From assembly GCA_029245905.1 (NCBI GenBank), contig JAQWOJ010000102.1, positions 1-32,518 on the forward strand: a stretch of 32,518 nt of DNA, written 5' to 3'. A model generated the notes under the pieces. That model had not been told where the DNA came from and did no database searches. It saw only the letters and a list, made by a program, of their open reading frames with translations. This stretch comes from Gammaproteobacteria bacterium (GTDB taxonomy: Bacteria > Pseudomonadota > Gammaproteobacteria > Pseudomonadales > Pseudohongiellaceae). This document shows, one piece after another, positions 1 through 7,164 of the stretch. The position numbers and the translations under genes were made by a program. The stretch's first letter is position 1; each line of letters begins with the position of its first letter.

Positions 1-226
1 AGAAAAATTAGTTCAAAAAGTATCAACGGAAAAAATTGACGAGCTTATTATCGCGTGCAATCCGACGATCGAGGGGGATGCCACGGCTTACTATATCGCG
101 GAGCAATTTAAAGCTAGCTCAGTTACGGTCTCTAGAATAGCCCACGGTGTTCCCGTCGGTGGCGAATTAGAGTTTGTTGACGGAGGCACGTTAAGCTACG
201 CTTTTTCAGGAAGAAAAATCATATGA
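1..226 (+). CDS. recR: Recombination protein RecR, C-terminal fragment
   Basis: This is the last 74 codons of an ORF that enters from the left edge, read from position 2 to a TGA at 224-226. The translation has the RecR Toprim and C-terminal signature, with [12 protein letters not shown] followed by [16 protein letters not shown] and a final LSYAFSGRK stretch. RecR works with RecO and RecF to load RecA onto SSB-coated single-stranded DNA during gap repair. The N-terminal helix-hairpin-helix and zinc finger lie outside the window. The next gene, rnd, starts 13 bases downstream, so the two are probably cotranscribed. Confidence 0.9.
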   Translation, partial: EKLVQKVSTEKIDELIIACNPTIEGDATAYYIAEQFKASSVTVSRIAHGVPVGGELEFVDGGTLSYAFSGRKII

Positions 227-239
227 AACTCTCCATCAA

Positions 240-1397
240 ATGAACGCGGCTAACGGGAATTCTGTCTTGTTCATAGACAATTCAACGGAATTTGAGGCTT
301 TGGTTTCATACCTAAGTACGTTGCCAAGTATAGGTTTAGATACTGAGTTTGTAAGAACAAATACCTTCTACGCCAAGTTAGGGTTGGTGCAAATTAGCGA
401 TTTAAAAAGTTGTTATTTAATCGATCCTCGCAAAATAGAAAACTGGAATAGTTTTGCTCAGTTGCTCGAAAACTCGGATATTCCAGTAATTATTCATTCT
501 TCCAGTGAGGATCTTAGTGTTTTAAAAATATCTGTTGGTGGTAGTCCTAGTAATTTGTTTGATTCGCAGTTAGCTTCTGCGTTTTTAGGAGAGGGGTTTT
601 CTCTTAGCTACCAGGCACTTGTCAAATTGAAGCTTGATGTAGATTTGGACAAGAATGAAACTCGTTCTGATTGGTTAAAACGACCTCTTTCAACTGCGCA
701 AATAAAATATGCGGCTGATGATGTTTGCTATCTTCTTGCGTTAAAGGAAATTCTCGAGGAACAACTGGGAAAGACAAAGAAGCTAGAATGGTTCCGTGAG
801 GAATGTAGGAAACAAGTTAAGACAATGACCTTACTTGAAAATCAGTCTCAATGGGAAATAAGTTACGCTAATATCAATAAGGCGTGGGCGCTAAAAAGAC
901 CAAGCCTAGAGCACCTACAACAGCTATGTGTTTGGCGGGAATTAAAGGCTCGAGAGTCAGATAAGCCTAGAAATTGGATTGCGAAAGACAAAGACTTACT
1001 TAACTTAGCCCTAGCGTTAACAGAGGTCGTACCTCTATCAAGAGAAAGGCTAAACAAGGTTGAACTAGAAAGTAAAAATTTTATGAGAGATTTTGGTGAT
1101 GAAATACTGGCCCTTATAAAACAGCCTAGATCCAATTTAAGTCCAGTGGACGAAGGTTTACTTAATTATCCGTTAACTTCAGTCGCCAAAGCTAAGCTAA
1201 GAGCGTGTCAAACCGCTGTCTCAGAAATTTCAAAATCTCTGTCTATAGCTCCAGAACTACTCGGTAGGAAGCGGGCGTTGCAGGAATTTATAAGGGATTT
1301 TGAGCTTCACGGAGAGTTGCATTGGTCGGGAGAATTTTCTGGTTGGCGTAAAGAGGCGCTTGAGGAAAAGTTCGTGTCGATTTTTAAGGCTTCCTAA
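240..1397 (+). CDS. rnd: Ribonuclease D
   Basis: A 385-residue 3'-5' exoribonuclease of the DEDD family, which trims tRNA precursors and other small RNAs. Three exonuclease motifs are visible: LDTEF (Asp34, Glu36), HSSSEDLSVL (Asp91) and YAADD (Tyr157, Asp161), which together give a DEDDy two-metal site. An HRDC-like RNA-binding domain follows at about residues 215-290, and a second helical region fills the C-terminus. Length is close to the roughly 375 residues of E. coli RNase D. It lies 13 bases after recR, and its stop falls one base before the preferred ycgN start, so recR-rnd-ycgN is probably one transcript. Confidence 0.93.
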   Translation: MNAANGNSVLFIDNSTEFEALVSYLSTLPSIGLDTEFVRTNTFYAKLGLVQISDLKSCYLIDPRKIENWNSFAQLLENSDIPVIIHSSSEDLSVLKISVGGSPSNLFDSQLASAFLGEGFSLSYQALVKLKLDVDLDKNETRSDWLKRPLSTAQIKYAADDVCYLLALKEILEEQLGKTKKLEWFREECRKQVKTMTLLENQSQWEISYANINKAWALKRPSLEHLQQLCVWRELKARESDKPRNWIAKDKDLLNLALALTEVVPLSRERLNKVELESKNFMRDFGDEILALIKQPRSNLSPVDEGLLNYPLTSVAKAKLRACQTAVSEISKSLSIAPELLGRKRALQEFIRDFELHGELHWSGEFSGWRKEALEEKFVSIFKAS

Positions 1398-1398
1398 G

Positions 1399-1857
1399 TT
1401 GCCAGATTCATTAAAGGCCCGTAAAAAATTTTGGGAACTTCCCATTGGTGAACTAAATGATACCGAATGGGAAATGCTCTGCGATGGTTGCGGTAGATGC
1501 TGCCTTAAGAAGTTAGTTGATAATGAATCGGGAAAGCTTTTTTGGACGAGGGTTGCGTGTAGATATTTTGATCAAGAAACAAACAATTGTCAGTGTTACA
1601 AGGAAAGAAGTGCCGTTGTCGCAGATTGTGTAGACGTTAAAAAGGTACTCGAAGATATGCCGGATTGGATTCCACCGACTTGCGCATATCGCTTGAGATC
1701 CCAAAATAAACCCTTATTTAAGTGGCATCCATTATTACATGGTTCATCGGAAATCATGCAAAATTTAGGTATCTCAATCAAGGATAAATGCATATCTGAA
1801 GAATATGTTCATGCCGATGGGTATCATGAGCATGTGATCCGCTGGGTGGAGGATTAA
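1399..1857 (+). CDS. ycgN: YcgN-family (UPF0260) cysteine-cluster protein
   Basis: A 152-residue cytosolic protein matching the UPF0260/YcgN family, in which cysteines are thought to bind an Fe-S cluster or zinc. The function is unknown. The cysteine-rich signature CDGCGRCCLKK is followed by VACRYF, CQCYKER and ADCVDVK, and the conserved WIPPTCAYRL and WHPLLHGS blocks are present. I chose the TTG at 1399 because it gives the family length (about 153 residues in E. coli), starts right after the rnd stop and has TAAGG about ten bases upstream. The in-frame ATG at 1300 would add 33 residues that overlap rnd and look unlike the family. In several relatives ycgL lies between rnd and ycgN; here it is missing. 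Confidence 0.85.
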   Translation: MPDSLKARKKFWELPIGELNDTEWEMLCDGCGRCCLKKLVDNESGKLFWTRVACRYFDQETNNCQCYKERSAVVADCVDVKKVLEDMPDWIPPTCAYRLRSQNKPLFKWHPLLHGSSEIMQNLGISIKDKCISEEYVHADGYHEHVIRWVED

Positions 1858-1861
1858 AGTA

Positions 1862-2200
1862 ATGGAGAGTGACTCTACTTATATTCTGCTATGGTGCCTG
1901 TATATTTTGGCTGGGCTAGGTTTTTACAGTTTGCTCTGGTGGTTGACTCGATCAGGCTCGGCTAAGATGTTCAATTATTCGATGAGGGGCATTATGGCGG
2001 CCATTATCTTTACGCCTTGGTCAGCTAACATACACGGAGATACTCTAGCCCCCGCCCTCATGGTTCTTGTGCTAGATTTCATAACAATTGGCGATAGTTC
2101 GGTAGTTCGAGCAGCAGTGCCTCTTAGTCTCACTGTTATTTTTGGAGAGCTGGTCGCCATCGGATTGTGCTGGAAGAATCGACGCCAAGTTGAGAAATGA
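1862..2200 (+). CDS. Small hydrophobic membrane protein, unknown function
   Basis: A 112-residue protein not recognised as a named family. It has three to four hydrophobic segments, at about residues 8-30 (rich in Leu and Trp), 42-54, 62-80 and 83-104, and a basic tail (KNRRQVEK), which suggests an inner-membrane protein with a cytoplasmic C-terminus. No signal peptide or catalytic motif stands out. The start is supported by GGAGG at 1848-1852, nine bases before the ATG. It begins four bases after the ycgN stop, so it is probably the last gene of the recR-rnd-ycgN operon. Its codon use looks like that of its neighbours. Confidence 0.72.
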   Translation: MESDSTYILLWCLYILAGLGFYSLLWWLTRSGSAKMFNYSMRGIMAAIIFTPWSANIHGDTLAPALMVLVLDFITIGDSSVVRAAVPLSLTVIFGELVAIGLCWKNRRQVEK

Positions 2201-2279
2201 TTTATTTAGTGAGTATTTTTAAAAATCTTAATTACAGAACGAATTGATCTCTTGAACAATATGCAATCGTTTTTAAAGG

Positions 2280-2304
2280 ACAAGATTTTTAAGGAAAATC
2301 TTGT
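2280..2304. repeat. Perfect inverted repeat (hairpin) upstream of the cyclophilin gene
   Basis: ACAAGATTTT (2280-2289) and AAAATCTTGT (2295-2304) form a perfect 10-base-pair stem around a 5-base loop. It lies between the small membrane protein and the cyclophilin gene. The stem is AT-rich and no T-run follows on the plus strand, so it is a weak candidate for a terminator; it could instead be an operator or an mRNA-stabilising hairpin. Confidence 0.55.
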
Positions 2305-2356
2305 TGACAAGAAATCAACTTGTTGAAGACTTTACATACAAAATAAGAAGGACCTT

Positions 2357-3286
2357 ATGGTTTCAGCTATTTCAAAGCAATGCTTCCTTTTAATGCTTGT
2401 ATTAATACAGACGAATGTTGTTGCGGCGCCATTTTTGAATGTGAAAACCTCGCTGGGGGACTTTACGATAGAACTTTTTGAACAAACTACCCCTGGCACT
2501 GTTAATAACTTTTTACAGTACGTTGATTCTGGACGTTATAGCAAGACTGTCATTCATCGTTCCGTCGCCGACTTTATAATTCAGGGTGGTTGGCTAATAT
2601 ATAACGCTGATAGCCAATCACTTGAACCTATTTTGTTAGACGAAACAATAGAAAATGAATACAAAATGTCTAATGTGCGCGGGACTATTGCGATGGCCAA
2701 ACTGGGGTCGAATCCAAATAGCGCATCAAGCCAATGGTTTGTTAACTTAGGCGACAACAGTGCAAACCTGAATGCTCAAAACGGCGGCTTTACCGTATTT
2801 GCGCGAGTGGTGGGTGAGGGCATGAGAATCGTGGATCAAATCGCGAAAATTCCTACTTATAGCGTAAACTCTAATTTAGGGCAGTTGCCAAATTTTCCGT
2901 TGGCAGATCTGTCTGGTCAAGTAACATCCTCAAATTTTATAACAATCTCTGCAATTGAAAGGCTGCCCGATATTAAATGGCCAAGCTATTATGATGAAGC
3001 TAGCAAAGAGCTTAGAGTGAAGGTGGATCTTGGTGAGTCCGGCTTGTATTCGCTGGCATTCTCTGTAATGGAATCACAACAAGGAGTAAAATTGAAATTA
3101 GAATTGAGCAGCATGCACATTATAAAACAGAAAGAGCTTAACATGGCGTCCTTTGATGCTTCTCGCGGAGTACTTTTTCTCCCAGAGCTCTATGTGGGCA
3201 GTTATTTGGCGTTTAAAGACGTTGAGTTGATACTAACTGACCCGGTTGGATTGTTATTTTCGTTGGGGTCTTTCGATAAGCTGTAA
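2357..3286 (+). CDS. Exported cyclophilin-type peptidyl-prolyl isomerase with C-terminal extension
   Basis: A 309-residue protein with an N-terminal signal peptide (hydrophobic residues 9-22, likely cleavage after VVAA near residue 24), so it probably works in the periplasm. The cyclophilin domain spans about residues 26-200. Key positions are IHRSVADFIIQGGW (His67, Arg68, Phe73, Gln76) and SSQWFVNLGDN, and the following GGFTVFARVVGEG resembles E. coli PpiA. It should catalyse cis-trans isomerisation of prolyl bonds in exported proteins. About 105 residues after the domain have no family I recognise and look beta-rich. PpiA-type proteins are normally about 190 residues. AAGGA eight bases upstream supports the start. 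Confidence 0.88.
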   Translation: MVSAISKQCFLLMLVLIQTNVVAAPFLNVKTSLGDFTIELFEQTTPGTVNNFLQYVDSGRYSKTVIHRSVADFIIQGGWLIYNADSQSLEPILLDETIENEYKMSNVRGTIAMAKLGSNPNSASSQWFVNLGDNSANLNAQNGGFTVFARVVGEGMRIVDQIAKIPTYSVNSNLGQLPNFPLADLSGQVTSSNFITISAIERLPDIKWPSYYDEASKELRVKVDLGESGLYSLAFSVMESQQGVKLKLELSSMHIIKQKELNMASFDASRGVLFLPELYVGSYLAFKDVELILTDPVGLLFSLGSFDKL

Positions 3287-3481
3287 GACCACCCACAATT
3301 GTAATTATCATCGAGATCAAAGCAAGGTAGGAAGCGATCCTCATATATTATTTTAGAGAACCCGCGAACGACACCAGTTAGCTGCTCTTTCCTTCGTAAC
3401 TAATATTGTTTCTATTTTTCCTATATTAAAATCGATTTGCCTATTAGAATGCCTAACTTTGACTGTTATGGAAGAGATTTA

Positions 3482-4324
3482 ATGAATTTTAATGGTACAA
3501 AAGAGTATGTTGCGACTGAAGAACTCCAATTGGCGGTAAATGCGGCAATTAAGTTACAGAAACCACTGCTGATTAAAGGTGAGCCTGGCACGGGTAAAAC
3601 CATGCTGGCTGAGCAAATCGCGAAATCACTTGATATGCCTCTGATTCAGTGGCATATCAAATCAACGACAAAAGCCCAGCAGGGCTTATATGAGTACGAT
3701 GCGGTTTCTAGGTTGAGGGATTCACAGCTTGGTGATAAGAAGGTTCAAGATATATCGAATTACATAATTCAAGGAAAGGTATGGCAGGCCTTTGAGTCTG
3801 AGACGCAGAGTGTTTTATTAATCGATGAAATTGATAAGGCCGATATTGAGTTCCCCAACGATTTATTGCTCGAGTTAGATAAAATGGAATTTTTCGTTTA
3901 TGAGACGAAGGAGCTTATTAAAGCTAAAACACGACCAATAATTGTCATCACAAGCAATAATGAGAAAGAGCTGCCTGATGCTTTTTTGCGTCGCTGTTTT
4001 TTCCATTACATAGAGTTTCCTGACAGCGTCACTATGGAAAGAATCATCGAAGTTCATTATCCTGATATTAAAAAAAATCTAGTTAGTCAGGCGATGGATG
4101 TTTTCTTTGACGTAAGGAAAATACCCGGTCTAAAAAAGAAACCTTCGACATCGGAATTGATCGATTGGTTAAAATTATTAATGGCGGATGATCTTCCAGA
4201 AGATATTTTAAAGAATCATGACGCCAAAAATGCTATCCCTCCTTTATACGGGGCGTTGCTAAAAAATGAGCAAGATGTTCATCTCTTAGAAAAATTAGCG
4301 TTCATGCATCGAGCTAAAACTTAA
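3482..4324 (+). CDS. MoxR-type AAA+ ATPase
   Basis: A 280-residue single-domain AAA+ ATPase of the MoxR/RavA-like group, which usually acts as a chaperone that matures or inserts cofactors in partner complexes together with a VWA protein. Walker A is GEPGTGKT (33-40), Walker B is LLIDEID (112-118), sensor 1 is TSNN (157-160), and a likely arginine finger lies in FLRRC (168-172). The start at 3482 has GGAAGAG at 3470-3476 and matches the family N-terminus (MNFNGTKEYV). In-frame TTG (3437) and ATG (3449) starts would add 15 or 11 residues without a good ribosome site. Its stop overlaps the VWA gene by one base. The substrate is unknown. Confidence 0.9.
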   Translation: MNFNGTKEYVATEELQLAVNAAIKLQKPLLIKGEPGTGKTMLAEQIAKSLDMPLIQWHIKSTTKAQQGLYEYDAVSRLRDSQLGDKKVQDISNYIIQGKVWQAFESETQSVLLIDEIDKADIEFPNDLLLELDKMEFFVYETKELIKAKTRPIIVITSNNEKELPDAFLRRCFFHYIEFPDSVTMERIIEVHYPDIKKNLVSQAMDVFFDVRKIPGLKKKPSTSELIDWLKLLMADDLPEDILKNHDAKNAIPPLYGALLKNEQDVHLLEKLAFMHRAKT

Positions 4325-5502
4325 TGCTAATAAATTTCTTTATGGCCCTCAAGAAAGAAAGAGTTCCTGTTTCTTTCACTGAGTTATTCGCATTATTAGA
4401 ATGCCTTAAACAAAACATCGTTTTTGGTGATGTCGATGAATTTTACTACCTGTCTCGACTTTGTTTAGTTAAGGATGAGAAAAATTTTGACAAGTTTGAT
4501 GTTGCATTTGCAAAGTATTTTGAAAATGTAGAGATACTAGATAATCTGTCGGCAGCTCAAATCCCCGATGAATGGCTGCGGAAACAATTTGAATCGATGT
4601 TGAGTGAGGAGGAAAGAAAAAAAATAGAGGCGCTAGGGGGGTTAGATAAGCTCATGGAGGAGTTTAAAAAACGTATGGAAGAACAAAAGAAACGGCATCA
4701 GGGTGGAAATAAATGGATAGGGACGGGTGGCACCTCTCCGTTTGGTGCTTACGGCTATAATCCAGAAGGGATTCGAATAGGCCAAGATGGAGGAAGAAAT
4801 CAAAAGGCCGCGAAAGTTTGGGATAAGCGGAATTATCGGGACTTAGATGATTCTATAGAAATCGGCACTCGAAATTTAAAATTGGCGTTAAGGCGGTTGA
4901 GGAAATTTGCCAGAACCGGTTCTGATGAGGAGCTGGATCTGGATGACACTATTGCGTCAACAGCCCGAAATGCAGGCTTACTTGATATTAAAATGGTGCC
5001 GGAACGTCATAACTCAGTCAAGGTTTTGTTGTTTTTTGATGTTGGGGGCTCTATGGATCCTCATGTCAGGGTATGTGAAGAATTATTCTCGGCGGCTCGG
5101 AGTGAATTCAAGCATTTGAAGTACTATTACTTCCATAATTTTCTTTATGAGTCTGTTTGGACAAAAAGCCATCGGAGGCATTCAGAGACAACGTCAACTT
5201 ATGAAATACTTAATAAATATGCTAAAGACTATAAGGTTATCTTTGTGGGTGATGCGACAATGGCGCCCTATGAAATAACGCATATTGGAGGAAGTATAGA
5301 GCATTATAATGAGGAAGCTGGCGCCAGCTGGCTTAAGAGAATTGAAGAGCAATTTGAGCATATGGTTTGGATTAACCCCACTCCTAAAGACTATTGGGAG
5401 CATAGCTACTCGATAGAAATAGTTAAAGAATTGGTTGAAAATCGAATGTTCCCACTTACTGTTAAAGGGTTAGAAGAAGCGATGACTCTTCTTACAAAAT
5501 AA
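4324..5502 (+). CDS. CoxE-like VWA-domain protein
   Basis: A 392-residue protein with a C-terminal von Willebrand factor A domain, paired with the MoxR ATPase just upstream by a one-base overlap (TAATG). The N-terminal 120 residues are helical. A charged coiled-coil-like stretch at about 94-125 is followed by a Gly-rich linker. The metal-ion site motif is FFDVGGSMD (237-245), a variant of DxSxS with Gly in the middle position. A later conserved VGDATMAPYEI carries the probable threonine ligand. In other systems such pairs activate enzymes (CoxD/CoxE, NorQ/NorD) by binding the client through the VWA domain. No client enzyme with an evident metal cofactor is seen nearby. Confidence 0.87.
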   Translation: MLINFFMALKKERVPVSFTELFALLECLKQNIVFGDVDEFYYLSRLCLVKDEKNFDKFDVAFAKYFENVEILDNLSAAQIPDEWLRKQFESMLSEEERKKIEALGGLDKLMEEFKKRMEEQKKRHQGGNKWIGTGGTSPFGAYGYNPEGIRIGQDGGRNQKAAKVWDKRNYRDLDDSIEIGTRNLKLALRRLRKFARTGSDEELDLDDTIASTARNAGLLDIKMVPERHNSVKVLLFFDVGGSMDPHVRVCEELFSAARSEFKHLKYYYFHNFLYESVWTKSHRRHSETTSTYEILNKYAKDYKVIFVGDATMAPYEITHIGGSIEHYNEEAGASWLKRIEEQFEHMVWINPTPKDYWEHSYSIEIVKELVENRMFPLTVKGLEEAMTLLTK

Positions 5503-5508
5503 AGCCTC

Positions 5509-7140
5509 ATGAAAGAAAAATTATCAGAAACTCTTAGTCCTAAAAATTACGAATCCCTTTGTGACGTCATTGATTACATTGCGAAGGAACATGGTTCGCT
5601 TAACGCTTATACATGCCTAGGAACTACCCTTACGTACTCGGAAGTCGATGACTTGAGTAGTCGGTTCGCCAAATATCTGCAAACAGAGACAGAGCTAAAA
5701 GTAGGGGATAAAATTGCTATTCAACTACTAAATTTACTGCAGTTCCCAGTGGTTTTGTTTGGGGCAGTTAAGGCTGGACTTATTGTCGTCACTACAAATC
5801 CCCTGTATACACCTAAAGAGATGGAGCATCAATTCAAGGATTCGGGCGTTAAGGCAGTTGTTATTTTGGAAAGTTTTTGCGAAAAGCTTGAGCAGGTGCT
5901 GCCGCAAACTCAGATATCTACTGTAATCGTAACAAACCTCGGCGAATTTCAACCGGCGATCCGAAAAATGATGGTAAATTTTGGTGCTAAATATATTAAA
6001 AAAATTGTTCCAAGCTATTCTTTACCAACGGCGGTTAATCTTGCAGATGCATTAGCGTGTTCAGCAGATTATGAGCGAGCTCAAGACTCTGGAGCAGGCG
6101 ATGATGTGGCCGTTATTCTTTATACTGGAGGGACTACAGGTGTTGCCAAGGGGGCCATGCTAAGCCATAGGAACCTCATATCAAATATGATGCAACTAAG
6201 GTCACGTACGTTGTCTTTGATTAGAGACAAGGTGGAGAACATAGCGGCGCCCTTGCCTCTATATCATAGTTATGCATTCCTATTACATTGCCTGGCTATG
6301 CCGTATGCCGGAAATCACAACCTATTAATCCCAAATCCTAGAGATATAGACTCAATTATTAGTTTGTTTAAGAAATTTGTCATTAATGGGTTTGTGGGCA
6401 TAAACACGCTCTATTTGGCGATGCTGCAGCATAAGGATTTCAGGGCTATAGAATTTAAAGAGTTAAAATTTTGTGGAGCAGGCGGTATGCCCATGTCCAC
6501 CTCCGTGGCACAGGAGTGGGAGGAGGTTACTGGCCGTGAGATCCATGAAGGCTATGGATTAACAGAATGTTCTCCGGTGGTCTCCGTTAATATTCCAGGG
6601 AGAGTGAGATTTGGCACTGTTGGAGAATTGGTTCCAGAAACTGAGTCTAAGGTTGTTGATGACTATGGCATAGAGGTGCCAGAAGGCGAGCGAGGAGAGC
6701 TCTGGGTCAGGGGCCCCCAAGTCATGTTGGGATATTGGGGTGATGAATTATTAGATGAAGACTCAGTTGACAAGCAAGGGTGGTTTAAGACAGGTGACTA
6801 CGTTGAGATAAGCAAAGACGGTTATATCACGATTGTAGACAGAAAAAAGGATATGATCTTAATGTCTGGATTCAATGTTTTCCCTAATGAGATTGAAGAT
6901 TGGGTAAATTTGCATCCCGAGGTATTGGAGTGTGCCGCTATTAGCATTCCTAATGAGCGTACTGGTGAGGCGGTTAAGTTATTTGTGGTAGCAAAAGGTA
7001 ACGGTGTTTCGGAGGAGTTGCTCATTAAGCACTGCAAGGAGGGACTTACGGCGTACAAGGTACCCAAAGAATACGCGTTTGTTGACGAATTACCCAAATC
7101 GAATATCGGAAAAATACTCCGGCGAGAATTACGCGCTTAA
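5509..7140 (+). CDS. fadD: Long-chain-fatty-acid--CoA ligase
   Basis: A 543-residue acyl-adenylate-forming enzyme that activates long-chain fatty acids to acyl-CoA through an acyl-AMP intermediate, at the inner face of the cytoplasmic membrane. The P-loop is YTGGTTGVAKG (205-215), the A5 motif is GYGLTE (348-353), the A7 motif is GWFKTGD (424-430), the hinge region is DRKKDMI (444-450), and the A10 lysine is in NIGKILRR (Lys535). The SGFNVFPNEIE segment matches the FadD signature. Length fits the family (about 560). It starts six bases after the VWA gene, which implies cotranscription. A FadD paralogue with a different acyl preference cannot be excluded. Confidence 0.9.
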   Translation: MKEKLSETLSPKNYESLCDVIDYIAKEHGSLNAYTCLGTTLTYSEVDDLSSRFAKYLQTETELKVGDKIAIQLLNLLQFPVVLFGAVKAGLIVVTTNPLYTPKEMEHQFKDSGVKAVVILESFCEKLEQVLPQTQISTVIVTNLGEFQPAIRKMMVNFGAKYIKKIVPSYSLPTAVNLADALACSADYERAQDSGAGDDVAVILYTGGTTGVAKGAMLSHRNLISNMMQLRSRTLSLIRDKVENIAAPLPLYHSYAFLLHCLAMPYAGNHNLLIPNPRDIDSIISLFKKFVINGFVGINTLYLAMLQHKDFRAIEFKELKFCGAGGMPMSTSVAQEWEEVTGREIHEGYGLTECSPVVSVNIPGRVRFGTVGELVPETESKVVDDYGIEVPEGERGELWVRGPQVMLGYWGDELLDEDSVDKQGWFKTGDYVEISKDGYITIVDRKKDMILMSGFNVFPNEIEDWVNLHPEVLECAAISIPNERTGEAVKLFVVAKGNGVSEELLIKHCKEGLTAYKVPKEYAFVDELPKSNIGKILRRELRA

Positions 7141-7164
7141 CCTTGCGTTGAAAAATTATCGGCT

